26,330 nucleotides of DNA from Candidatus Woesearchaeota archaeon (GTDB lineage Archaea; Nanobdellota; Nanobdellia; Woesearchaeales; GW2011-AR4). The translations under genes were made by a program, and so were the position numbers. The DNA lies in contig JACQSQ010000075.1 of the NCBI GenBank assembly GCA_016211245.1, positions 1 to 26,330 of the forward strand, read 5' to 3'. The notes below the pieces were generated by a model. That model made no database searches. It was not told the DNA's origin and worked only from the letters and a program-made list of their open reading frames with translations. Shown one piece after another: positions 7,856 to 15,208 of the stretch (positions are counted from its first letter, which is position 1; the number at the start of each line of letters is the position of its first letter).

Positions 7856-8092
7856 AATTTCCTTATTTATTTTGAAACATAAAAAGCTTGCGGAAAATAT
7901 TTCTTAAATATTTTCTATATAGAAAATAATTATTTTAATCTATATTTACTTATATACCACCAAAAGCTTTAAATATAAGTTAGTATATTTTAATGAAACT
8001 AATATACATTTTTGTATACTAATATAGTTTTAGAAGGATGAAACGTTGGGCTTTAGATTAAATGAGGTAGTTCCACGCTAGAGGTTTTAAAA
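7856..8092. promoter_or_regulatory. AT-rich divergent promoter region with palindromes
   Basis: This 237-base region separates the divergent hydrolase and antiporter genes. It holds a perfect 18-base palindrome (7910-7927, ATTTTCTAT and its mirror), a second inverted repeat TATACA-TTTT-TGTATA (8003-8018), and ACTAATATA twice plus the inverted form TTAGTATAT. A TTTAAATATAAG TATA element (around 7968-7979) faces the antiporter, giving a leader of roughly 90 bases. The repeated ACTAATATA half-sites look like operator sites for a dimeric repressor, which is inference. Confidence 0.45.
8081..8085 (+). promoter_or_regulatory. Ribosome-binding site supporting a TTG start
   Basis: GAGGT seven bases before TTG at 8093. 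There is no ATG or GTG between the upstream in-frame TGA (8063) and this codon. Confidence 0.5.
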
Positions 8093-9820
8093 TTGGCAAC
8101 CGAGCTTATAAGTTTAGGCATACTTTTCGTCTGCGCGATAGTTGGAGGCATAATAGCAAATAGATTCAGGCAGCCTGCTGTTTTCGGTTTACTGCTTGTC
8201 GGGGCATTGATCGGGCCCAGCTCTTTAAACATGGTCAAAGATGCCGATATGATTTCAATAATGGCTGACTTTGGGGCCATACTCATACTTTTTATAATTG
8301 GATTGGAATTTGATGTCTCCAAATTACTAAAGCTTGGCGCAAGGTCAATGCTTATTGGACTGCTTAAATTTGCGATTGTGCTGTTCTTAGGATACGAAGC
8401 GACTTTGCTTTTGGGCTTCAGCGTGAAAATTGCGCTGTTCATAGGAGTAATACTTTCTTTCAGCAGCACCGTTGTGGTGGTTAAGGTTCTGGAGCAGAAA
8501 GAAATGTTTACGAGAAAGGAGGTGCCTTTGCTCATAGCAATTTTGATAATAGAGGACATAATTGCGGTTTTTGCATTGACCTTTTTCTCTGGAATAAAAG
8601 ATGCGAGCAGCGGCTTGCTTAACGTGTTTGAGCATATAGTATTCTCATTAGGGGCGCTTATCCTTGCCTATCTTGTGATGATGAGGCTGTTGAGGTTTAT
8701 AGTAAATATAATCATGAAAAACAACAGCGACGAGTCTGTTCTGATATTCTTGTCTCTTGCGATGGGCGCCTTATTCAGCTATTTCGCCCTGTACCTTGGC
8801 TTGACTCCGTCGGCAGGCGCCTTTCTTGCTGGAAGCCTGATAGCATCTTTGCCAAATGCAAAAGATTACGGCAGGGCAATCCATCCTTACGCTTTGATTT
8901 TCACTTCAATATTTTTCATATCAATGGGTACCTTAGTGGATTTGAGCGTAGTCAAAGAAAATGCATTCCTCATAGCTTCGCTTATTGTCATTGTTTTGGT
9001 ATCAAGACTTATAGCCATAGGCTTCCTGACTTACCTGCTTGCAAACTTCAAGGACGAGCAGCCGGTTTTCTCCAGCATAGCGATGATATCTGTCGGGGAA
9101 TTTTCACTGCTTATAGCTAAAGAGAGCCAAAAATTTAATGTCGGCATAGACTTGGTTACGATCACGGCTTCCATAATATTCCTTACAGCATTGCTGACTT
9201 CTCTCGGGCTAAACTACAGCGAAAAACTACACTCGTCATTAAATTCCAGGGTTCCTGTGAGAACAAGGCTGAAGCTGGAAAGGCTATCCAACTATATGCG
9301 CAAGCTTTTCGACCAGATGGAGATAGAGAACTTCTTCACTAACAAGCTAAGAAAAGAATCAAGGGCAGCTTGCATGCTTTTGGTGTTTGCATTATTTGTG
9401 ACATTGATTTCCAGAAGAATATCATTCGAGATTAAATACCGGTACCACATCCTGTTCCTGTACGGCTTTTACGTGCTTATATCAATGATATTGCTGTACA
9501 TAGGAAAACTTATCTACAGGAAATTCATGGAAATCTACCAGACACTGTCAGCAATCCTGACACATGTCGATGCCTCAAGGAACATAAAAAAATGCAACAG
9601 CATACTGAACAATTTGCTGGTAACCCTTGTATTGTTTTTTTCGGCCATGCTTTTCCCGTTCGTAATATTTATGTTCAACCTAGGTACCTTGGCAAACCTG
9701 ATGCCGTTTGTATTGGCTGTTGCCGCATTTTATTACCTAAAAAGGCTTGTGGTGCTCATAGACGGCCCACATCAATACACTCCAAGCTACAATGCCGGCA
9801 TTGCAATATCCAAACTTTAA
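8093..9820 (+). CDS. Kef-type cation/proton antiporter (CPA2) with extra C-terminal membrane domain
   Basis: A 575-aa protein. Residues 1 to about 385 form the CPA2/KefB-type antiporter core with roughly a dozen hydrophobic helices. It includes the ANRFRQPAVFGLLLVGALIGP start, the FIIGLEF motif, the STVVVVKVL unwound helix and an ILIIEDIIAV segment carrying the acidic pair expected for cation binding. The family usually continues into a cytosolic TrkA-N (RCK) domain. Here that is absent and replaced by a basic linker and about four more hydrophobic segments (about 420-560). It exchanges K+ or Na+ for protons. TTG start with a GAGGT site. Confidence 0.9.
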   Translation: MATELISLGILFVCAIVGGIIANRFRQPAVFGLLLVGALIGPSSLNMVKDADMISIMADFGAILILFIIGLEFDVSKLLKLGARSMLIGLLKFAIVLFLGYEATLLLGFSVKIALFIGVILSFSSTVVVVKVLEQKEMFTRKEVPLLIAILIIEDIIAVFALTFFSGIKDASSGLLNVFEHIVFSLGALILAYLVMMRLLRFIVNIIMKNNSDESVLIFLSLAMGALFSYFALYLGLTPSAGAFLAGSLIASLPNAKDYGRAIHPYALIFTSIFFISMGTLVDLSVVKENAFLIASLIVIVLVSRLIAIGFLTYLLANFKDEQPVFSSIAMISVGEFSLLIAKESQKFNVGIDLVTITASIIFLTALLTSLGLNYSEKLHSSLNSRVPVRTRLKLERLSNYMRKLFDQMEIENFFTNKLRKESRAACMLLVFALFVTLISRRISFEIKYRYHILFLYGFYVLISMILLYIGKLIYRKFMEIYQTLSAILTHVDASRNIKKCNSILNNLLVTLVLFFSAMLFPFVIFMFNLGTLANLMPFVLAVAAFYYLKRLVVLIDGPHQYTPSYNAGIAISKL

Positions 9821-9831
9821 CCCGCAAGCTT

Positions 9832-9839
9832 TTTAAATA
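9832..9839 (+). promoter_or_regulatory. TATA-like element for rps6e
   Basis: TTTAAATA 28-35 bases before the S6e ATG, immediately after the antiporter stop. Confidence 0.5.
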
Positions 9840-9866
9840 AAGCTAATTCCACTCTTTAGATTCTTT

Positions 9867-10427
9867 ATGGCAAGTTTCAAATTATGCATTTCAGACTCTT
9901 CTGGAAGAACGTTCCAGAAAGAAATTAAGGATAGCATGGCAAGGCCATTTATAGGGCTGAATATAGGAGAAAGCATAAAAGGCGACACTTTTGAGCTGAG
10001 CGGCTACGAATTTCAGATTACAGGCGGCTCTGACTACTGCGGCTTTCCAATGAGGAGGGGAATTCTTGGGCAGAGGAAGAAAATTTCAGTATATGGCGGT
10101 GTTGGGTTTAGGGGTGCAGGCAAGGGAATAAAGAGAAGGAAGACAGTCTGCGGGCACAAGATTCATGATGGCATTTCCCAGATAAACCTTAAGGTAGTGA
10201 AGGCAGGCGCAAAAAAATTAACGGAGATTTTTAATGTTCCTGAAGTAAAAAAAGAGGGTAAGCCAGAAGCCAAAGAAGCAAAGCCCGCAGCCATGGAAGA
10301 GCCAAAGCCAAAAGAAGAAAATGCTGAAGCCAAGGAATCAAAAACAGGGCCAAGCGAGCCAAAGGCTGCAGCTAAAGAAGACAAGAAACAGCACAAAGAG
10401 CCGAAAAAAGAAGATAATAAAGAATAA
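9867..10427 (+). CDS. rps6e: 30S ribosomal protein S6e with charged C-terminal tail
   Basis: A 186-aa protein. The first ~125 residues are the S6e core: LCISDSSGRTFQKEI at the N-terminus, GLNIGE, ITGGSDYCGFPMR, then basic RGAGKGIKRRKTVCG. The remaining ~60 residues are a Lys/Glu/Ala/Pro low-complexity tail with repeated KPEAKEAKPA-like units, probably disordered and not present in minimal archaeal S6e proteins (about 125-130 aa). It is a component of the small ribosomal subunit. The neighbouring downstream aIF2 gamma gene is a known archaeal pairing with S6e, but here a structured spacer of 456 bases separates them. Confidence 0.95.
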   Translation: MASFKLCISDSSGRTFQKEIKDSMARPFIGLNIGESIKGDTFELSGYEFQITGGSDYCGFPMRRGILGQRKKISVYGGVGFRGAGKGIKRRKTVCGHKIHDGISQINLKVVKAGAKKLTEIFNVPEVKKEGKPEAKEAKPAAMEEPKPKEENAEAKESKTGPSEPKAAAKEDKKQHKEPKKEDNKE

Positions 10428-10496
10428 ATTCTTAAACTATATCTTATTCGCACTTTTAACCTAAAGATTACTCGGCTGGTTATTTTTTATTAAATA

Positions 10497-10506
10497 TTTA
10501 AATTTA
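10497..10506 (+). promoter_or_regulatory. TATA-like element upstream of the structured spacer
   Basis: TTTAAATTTA within an AT-rich run (10484-10510). It could drive a transcript starting near 10525-10535 that would include the hairpins and nested palindromes downstream. No ORF begins there. Confidence 0.35.
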
Positions 10507-10515
10507 ATCAATGAG

Positions 10516-10647
10516 ATTGCGCCTATTGTCAAGCGCAATTAGAACTAAAAGAATTAAGCGTTTAAACGCAATATGTCAAAAATCGCAATCATTCATATAA
10601 AGTGTTACGATTTCCGACAACTAAAAACTCAATGAATAAAACACTTT
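10516..10647. repeat. Inverted and direct repeats, left half of spacer
   Basis: Seen here are a 7-bp hairpin ATTGCGC/GCGCAAT (10516-10522 with 10533-10539), a 12-base palindrome GCGTTTAAACGC (10558-10569), CGCAAT three times (10534, 10567, 10584), and AAAGTGTT pairing with AACACTTT (10599-10606 with 10640-10647). The 11-mer ATGTCAAAAAT at 10573-10583 recurs at 10651-10661, at the foot of the first T-shaped fold. Confidence 0.55.
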
Positions 10648-10653
10648 AAAATG

Positions 10654-10830
10654 TCAAAAATTTTCCACCAGTTTCTAACTGGTGGCTGGAAGCCAATGTG
10701 CCTCCAGCTTGTTGAAAATTTTTGAGCATGCTCAAGAACCACGTGGATGTTATGCGATAAGCAGCATTCCACCAGTGACATGTGAGCGAGTGAGCGAATC
10801 ACTCGCATTCGACTGAATGGTGGTTCTTGA
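10654..10830. ncRNA. Candidate structured RNA or palindromic element: two tandem three-way-junction folds
   Basis: Fold 1: a 12-bp stem (10654-10665 with 10714-10725) encloses a 9-bp hairpin (10665-10673 with 10677-10685) and a 6-bp hairpin (10685-10690 with 10703-10708). Fold 2: an 11-bp stem (10732-10742 with 10820-10830) encloses a hairpin GTGGATG/CATTCCAC (10743-10749 with 10765-10772, apical TTAT/ATAA) and an 8-bp hairpin GCGAGTGA/TCACTCGC (10786-10793 with 10799-10806) extended by CAGT/ACTG. A 14-base palindrome TTGAGCATGCTCAA (10722-10735) joins them. No RNase P, SRP, tRNA or C/D-box signature was recognised. The strand is undetermined, and it could instead act as DNA. Confidence 0.5.
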
Positions 10831-10844
10831 CAAATTCAAAAAAT

Positions 10845-10854
10845 AAAAATAAAT
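10845..10854 (+). promoter_or_regulatory. TATA-like element for the aIF2 gamma gene
   Basis: AT-rich AAAATAAATC-type element 30-39 bases before the ATG at 10884. If used, aIF2 gamma has its own leaderless message that excludes the palindromic spacer. Confidence 0.35.
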
Positions 10855-10883
10855 CGAATAAGAATAAAAGAACTGAAATCAAC

Positions 10884-12143
10884 ATGGCCAAGAAGAAAAA
10901 GGAAGAAGAATTGCCTGAGCAGCCAGTCCTTAATATCGGGATGGTCGGGCATGTTGACCATGGCAAGACAACACTTCTTGAGCGATTGAGCGGCAAGTGG
11001 ACAGACACCCATTCTGAAGAGCTGAAGCGCGGCATAACCATAAGGCTTGGCTATGCTGATGTGGTGTTCAGGAAATGCCCGAAATGCGAGGGGGCAAAAG
11101 CATATACAACAAAAGAAAAATGCCCTGCATGCAATTCCGAAACAGTCCCTTTGAGAAAGGTCAGCTTTGTCGATGCGCCTGGCCACGAATCGCTTATGGC
11201 TACAATGCTTGCCGGCGCAACAATAACAGACGGAGCTTTGCTTCTTGTAGCGGCCAATGAAGCCTGTCCCCAGCCCCAGACAAGGGAGCATTTGATGGCT
11301 TTGGAGATAATAGGGCTAAAAAACATAATTGTCATACAAAACAAAATCGATTTGGTCAGCGAAGAGCAGGCACTAAACAATCACAGCCAGATTAAAAATT
11401 TCCTGAAGGGGACAAAATACGAGAATGTGCCAATAGTCCCGATTTCAGCACAGCACAGGGTTGGGCTTGAACTTCTCATGCAGGCTATCGACGAGCACAT
11501 ACCAACACCGAATAGGGACTCGGGCAAAGAGCCGCTTATGCTTGTGGCGCGCAGCTTTGACATAAACAAGCCTGGAATTGCGCCTGAAAAACTGGTTGGC
11601 GGAGTTCTGGGAGGAAGCCTGAGGCGGGGGGTTCTCAAGCTTAACGACACCATAGAAATAAAGCCAGGCAGAAGCGTTATCGAGAAAAACCAGCAGGTTT
11701 GGAAGCCAATAACCACGAAAATTATAAGCCTGAATTCCGGCGGCTACGACCTGGAAACGGTAGGACCCGGAGGATCAATCGGTGTTTTGACTTCATTGGA
11801 CCCTTCTGTTGTTAAATCTGACCAGTTGACAGGCTCTTTGGTTGGCTTGCCGGGAAAGCTTCCGAAAACATGGAACGAGCTGGTTTTGGATGTCCACTTG
11901 TTGCAGAGGGTTGTGGGAACGCAGGAGGAGCTTAACGTTGAGCCGATAAAAATGTCAGAGCCTTTGATGCTGAATGTGAATTCGGCAGCGACTGTTGGCA
12001 TTGTAATTGAATTGAAGAAAAACAAAGTAAGATGCAAATTAAAATTGCCGGTTTGTGCGGACACAGGCTCAAGAGTGACCATATCAAGAAGAATCGGAAA
12101 TAGGTTCAGGCTGATTGGATATGGGGAGATTGTGGAAAAGTAA
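10884..12143 (+). CDS. eif2g: Translation initiation factor aIF2 subunit gamma
   Basis: A 419-aa GTPase, normal length for the family. The P-loop GHVDHGKTT is in the N-terminal G domain, with switch II DAPGHE, the NKID motif and SAQH. A zinc-knuckle insertion, CPKCEG and CPAC, typical of aIF2 gamma, lies between switch I and switch II. Domains II and III follow, with the conserved RSFDINKPG and GGVLGGSL segments. It delivers initiator Met-tRNA to the small subunit as the core of the aIF2 heterotrimer. The open frame extends 19 codons upstream to a TTG at 10827, but that lies in the palindrome, so the ATG at 10884 is chosen. Confidence 0.97.
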   Translation: MAKKKKEEELPEQPVLNIGMVGHVDHGKTTLLERLSGKWTDTHSEELKRGITIRLGYADVVFRKCPKCEGAKAYTTKEKCPACNSETVPLRKVSFVDAPGHESLMATMLAGATITDGALLLVAANEACPQPQTREHLMALEIIGLKNIIVIQNKIDLVSEEQALNNHSQIKNFLKGTKYENVPIVPISAQHRVGLELLMQAIDEHIPTPNRDSGKEPLMLVARSFDINKPGIAPEKLVGGVLGGSLRRGVLKLNDTIEIKPGRSVIEKNQQVWKPITTKIISLNSGGYDLETVGPGGSIGVLTSLDPSVVKSDQLTGSLVGLPGKLPKTWNELVLDVHLLQRVVGTQEELNVEPIKMSEPLMLNVNSAATVGIVIELKKNKVRCKLKLPVCADTGSRVTISRRIGNRFRLIGYGEIVEK

Positions 12144-12307
12144 AGTTAATTTTTCTAATTATAATTCCCTATTTGCCGCAGTCTTAATCTAACAAAATTT
12201 AAATAATTAAGCGTTTTTTCTGCAAGCCTTTTCATTGTTTAATGCTACAGGATTATATTTATAAATCTTTTTATTATAACCACTCCCAAGTAGTCTAAAC
12301 CAAAACA

Positions 12308-12315
12308 TTTAAATA
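12308..12315 (+). promoter_or_regulatory. TATA-like element for small secreted protein
   Basis: TTTAAATA 22-29 bases before the ATG at 12337. Confidence 0.5.
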
Positions 12316-12336
12316 TGGGTAATTTATTGCATTATT

Positions 12337-12639
12337 ATGAGGGGGTTGGTTTTATTTTTTATATTAGTAATATCAATAGCTTTTTTTAGCTTTGCGGCTT
12401 TAAGCGTTAATAACGAGCCTGAAATAAAGGATAGCGGCCTAAAGTTTAGCGTGTTTACTTCTGCTGTATGCGAGCCATTGGGCGAAAGGGTATATTGCGA
12501 GGATGGCATATTTGTGAACTGCAATGGGAACATATACAGGGCATCAGATTATGCGGAATGCGAGGACATTAAAATATCACTGCCAAAATCAACAGGCTCT
12601 GCAGTGTTCAGCAAGAATTGGAAAGATCCGAGAGTTTAG
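12337..12639 (+). CDS. Small exported or membrane-anchored Cys-rich hypothetical protein
   Basis: A 100-aa protein with an N-terminal hydrophobic helix (residues 3-22), either a signal peptide or a membrane anchor, and a short extracellular part with four cysteines (C45, C54, C62, C75) spaced as for two disulfides. The YCEDGIFVNCNGN segment suggests a small beta module. No family was recognised. It stands alone, convergent with apt 17 bases away, with its own TATA element. Confidence 0.65.
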   Translation: MRGLVLFFILVISIAFFSFAALSVNNEPEIKDSGLKFSVFTSAVCEPLGERVYCEDGIFVNCNGNIYRASDYAECEDIKISLPKSTGSAVFSKNWKDPRV

Positions 12640-12656
12640 CCGTTGCCAACAAGCAA

Positions 12657-13184
12657 TTACTCTCCTTCAAATTTGACCAGCGAGAATAATTTATAATTTC
12701 TGTTTTCCATTTTTTCCCTTCCATGCAAATCCGGCAGTTCGATTATTACCGCGCATTCAACCACCTTGCCCCCTAATTTTTCAATCAAATTAGCTGCAGC
12801 AATAGCAGTGCCCGATGTCGCAATTAAATCGTCAACAAGAAGAACTTTTGCCCCTTTTGGAATTGCGTCAGCATGGATTTCAACTGTTGCCCTGCCATAT
12901 TCCAGCTCATAGCTTTCTTTTTCTGTCTTGGAAGGGAGCTTTCCCTCTTTCCTTACCGGAATAAATCCCTTGCGCATTTTGCTTGCCAATGCGCCTCCGA
13001 TAATAAATCCCCTGCTTTCAATTCCTGCAATCAAATCGATTTGTATGTTTTTATATCTCTCATAAAATTGTTCAATGACGTAATTGAAAGCATTTGCATC
13101 TTTAAGCAGTGTTGTGATGTCCCTAAACATAACGCCATGCTTGGGCCAGTTGGGAATTGTCCTTATGACTGGTTTTAGGTTCAT
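12657..13184 (-). CDS. apt: Adenine phosphoribosyltransferase
   Basis: A 175-aa type I phosphoribosyltransferase that makes AMP from adenine and PRPP. The N-terminal region has the IRTIPNWPKHGVMFRDITTLL pattern typical of Apt (family consensus IRxIPDFPKPGIxFRDITPLL), then ESRGF, and the PRPP loop VLLVDDLIATSGTA at residues 114-127. The open frame extends 16 codons upstream, but the ATG at 13184 aligns with the family start and lies 23-30 bases from a TATA element. It is divergent from mtnA. Together with the MTA phosphorylase 5 kb away it would recapture the adenine that enzyme releases. Confidence 0.95.
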   Translation of the reverse strand: MNLKPVIRTIPNWPKHGVMFRDITTLLKDANAFNYVIEQFYERYKNIQIDLIAGIESRGFIIGGALASKMRKGFIPVRKEGKLPSKTEKESYELEYGRATVEIHADAIPKGAKVLLVDDLIATSGTAIAAANLIEKLGGKVVECAVIIELPDLHGREKMENRNYKLFSLVKFEGE

Positions 13185-13206
13185 ACGCAGGGAAAATTTT
13201 AGGATA

Positions 13207-13214
13207 TATTTATA
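13207..13214 (-). promoter_or_regulatory. TATA-like element for apt
   Basis: TATAAATA on the minus strand, 23-30 bases before the apt ATG. Confidence 0.5.
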
Positions 13215-13234
13215 GTTTATTGGTTTCAACAATC

Positions 13235-13242
13235 TTTTTAAA
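13235..13242 (+). promoter_or_regulatory. TATA-like element for mtnA
   Basis: TTTTTAAA 23-30 bases before the mtnA ATG, back to back with the apt promoter. Confidence 0.45.
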
Positions 13243-13264
13243 CAATATTAAACTACTTAGATGT

Positions 13265-14341
13265 ATGATAATAAACGGAATAAACTATAGAACCGTCTGG
13301 ATGCAGGACGCATCTGTCTACATGATAAACCAATTATTGCTGCCTTTTAAATTTGAAATTTATCAGTCAAAAAATTATATAGATACAGCAAACGCGATTA
13401 AAACAATGATTGTCAGGGGAGCGCCTGCAATCGGAGCAACAGGGGCATTCGGCCTGGCGCAGGCTGCCTTGCAGTATGAAGGCGAGGATTTCAATGATTT
13501 TAGAAAATATATTGACAAGTCATTTAACTTGTTAAACTCTGCAAGGCCGACAGCAAATGACTTAAGCTATGCATTGAATTTTGTTAAATCCAAAATGTTT
13601 GTTGCAGGCAGCATCACAAGCTCAAAGATGAGGTCATTTGAGCTGGCAAGAGGGTATGCTGACAGCAGCGTCGAAATGTGCAGGGCAATAGGGGAGCATG
13701 GCAACAAATTAATCAAAAATAATCAAAACATATTGACGCACTGCAATGCAGGCGCTTTGGCCTGCGTTGATTTCGGGACAGCTCTTTCTCCTATAAGAAT
13801 TGCGCATTACAGCAAGAAAAATATTTTTGTTTATGTTGACGAGACAAGGCCAAGAAACCAGGGCGCTTCATTGACTGCATGGGAGCTTGCCCAGGAAAAA
13901 ATAGCGCATGCGATAATCGCAGACAACGCAGCGGGATTTTACATGAGTAAAGGAAAAATAGATATGGTTATAGTCGGAGCAGACAGGATTGCAATGAACG
14001 GCGATGTCGCTAACAAGATAGGCACTTACGAAAAAGCTGTTTTGGCAAAGGAAAACAACATTCCGTTTTATGCTGCGGCGCCAATCTCAACATTTGATGT
14101 GAACTGCAGGACTGGAAATGACATTCCAATTGAGGAGAGAAATGAAGATGAAATAACCCATATTCATGGAATTGATGAGAATAAGAATATTAAAAAAATA
14201 CGGATTGCTCCGCATGAAAGCCCTGCAAAAAATCCTGCTTTTGATGTAACGCCTGCCAGATATATAACTGGAATTATAACTAAGAAAGGGGTTATTAAGC
14301 CGAATAAAGAAGAGATTGCAGAGTTTGTTAGTAGAAGATAA
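13265..14341 (+). CDS. mtnA: S-methyl-5-thioribose-1-phosphate isomerase (MtnA)
   Basis: A 358-aa member of the aIF2B/MtnA superfamily with MtnA-specific motifs: RGAPAIGATGAFG (51-63), catalytic Cys in THCNAGALA (C160), DETRPRNQGASLTAWEL, and catalytic Asp in VIVGADRIAMNGD (D240), then ANKIGTY, AAPISTFD and IEER. C160 and D240 match the positions known for bacterial MtnA. It converts 5-methylthioribose-1-phosphate to the ribulose form, and members can be promiscuous towards 5-deoxyribose-1-phosphate. The related archaeal ribose-1,5-bisphosphate isomerase is a less likely alternative. The ATG at 13265 is preferred over an upstream in-frame start because of TATA spacing. Confidence 0.9.
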   Translation: MIINGINYRTVWMQDASVYMINQLLLPFKFEIYQSKNYIDTANAIKTMIVRGAPAIGATGAFGLAQAALQYEGEDFNDFRKYIDKSFNLLNSARPTANDLSYALNFVKSKMFVAGSITSSKMRSFELARGYADSSVEMCRAIGEHGNKLIKNNQNILTHCNAGALACVDFGTALSPIRIAHYSKKNIFVYVDETRPRNQGASLTAWELAQEKIAHAIIADNAAGFYMSKGKIDMVIVGADRIAMNGDVANKIGTYEKAVLAKENNIPFYAAAPISTFDVNCRTGNDIPIEERNEDEITHIHGIDENKNIKKIRIAPHESPAKNPAFDVTPARYITGIITKKGVIKPNKEEIAEFVSRR

Positions 14342-14354
14342 AAAAAGCAATGAT

Positions 14355-15146
14355 TTATTTGTTTTTTAAAGTAATTTTTCTTAATTCATCGTTAAGCATA
14401 TTTAAAGTTGCATGTACCTTGTCAGTTGGCGCTTCACTATCGTCTTTCAAAAATGACTCTATATAATTGTCCATTTTTACTATGTTTTGAACAATATCCT
14501 TTTCTCTGCCAATCAACTTCAATTTTATTATATCATGAAGTTTGTCAAAAATCGGCTTTGGCATTAGGACTCTTGATTCATTCAATGCTTCATTAAAGTC
14601 TATAGGAGGAACAGTTTTAAAATGAGCAACCCACTTAGCATTTATTAACCCCCTAAATGAATATAAATATCTTTTATAAGTTATATCACTGCCTGATTTC
14701 AGGTATTTTAAATAATTATTTCTGCACATGGATTTATAGTGGTGATATGATGAAATTTTGCTAAAATTCTTTATTGCAAATTCTTTAAAAACTTTATTTC
14801 GACTGCCATAATAAATAATATCAGAGACAAGCCATTCTATTGTTGTTGGATTTGAAGACGAAAGCATTTTAACAAATTTAAAAACATCAAATCCGCTAAA
14901 ATCAACAAAAGCATTTTCAGGGCTGCACAGATTTAAGCTTTTGTCAAAGAAAATATTAATCACATCTGCAGGCTTATTTATCTGAATGTATTCTTTTAAA
15001 GACCGCACAAAAACAAATCTAATATCATAATCACTGTCTTCACTGCTTATTCTCCATGCCCTACTGCCATTTTCTACAGCAAATAAAATTTGTACATTCT
15101 TTTCTTTCTCTATCTTTTGGCAAATTTTTTTGATTTTTTCCTTCAT
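14355..15146 (-). CDS. Predicted nucleotidyltransferase, RlaP-like (DNA polymerase beta fold)
   Basis: A 263-aa protein whose N-terminus has the nucleotidyltransferase signature ENGSRAW (residues 25-31) followed by SDYDIRFVFV with catalytic-type acids D39 and D41. The GSRAW/SDYD pair and the following YIQI segment match the RlaP/COG3541 family, linked in bacteria to RNA repair by 2'-5' RNA-ligase-type gene neighbourhoods. No RNA ligase is seen nearby. The remainder is helical. It is more A/T-rich than neighbouring genes and interrupts the salvage genes, so it may be an insertion. A palindromic TATA element lies 23-30 bases upstream. Confidence 0.85.
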   Translation of the reverse strand: MKEKIKKICQKIEKEKNVQILFAVENGSRAWRISSEDSDYDIRFVFVRSLKEYIQINKPADVINIFFDKSLNLCSPENAFVDFSGFDVFKFVKMLSSSNPTTIEWLVSDIIYYGSRNKVFKEFAIKNFSKISSYHHYKSMCRNNYLKYLKSGSDITYKRYLYSFRGLINAKWVAHFKTVPPIDFNEALNESRVLMPKPIFDKLHDIIKLKLIGREKDIVQNIVKMDNYIESFLKDDSEAPTDKVHATLNMLNDELRKITLKNK

Positions 15147-15168
15147 TTACGACAATCAACCAACAAAA

Positions 15169-15176
15169 TTTATAAA
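15169..15176. promoter_or_regulatory. Palindromic TATA element shared by two divergent genes
   Basis: TTTATAAA reads the same on both strands. It is 23-30 bases from the nucleotidyltransferase ATG and 33-40 bases from the aldolase ATG, so one element could serve both directions. Confidence 0.45.
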
Positions 15177-15208
15177 GATTGCTTAATTTTAGCTTTACAG
15201 ATGTTAAA

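Noticed and set aside
10163..10453. Minus-strand Ser/Phe-rich frame opposite rps6e
   Set aside because: It is the reverse of the low-complexity Lys/Glu/Ala/Pro tail of S6e and has no independent support.
10827..10883. Upstream extension of aIF2 gamma from TTG 10827
   Set aside because: The extra residues are Asn/Lys-rich, lie in the AT-rich spacer and the palindrome foot, and no ribosome-binding site precedes the TTG; ATG 10884 matches the family length.
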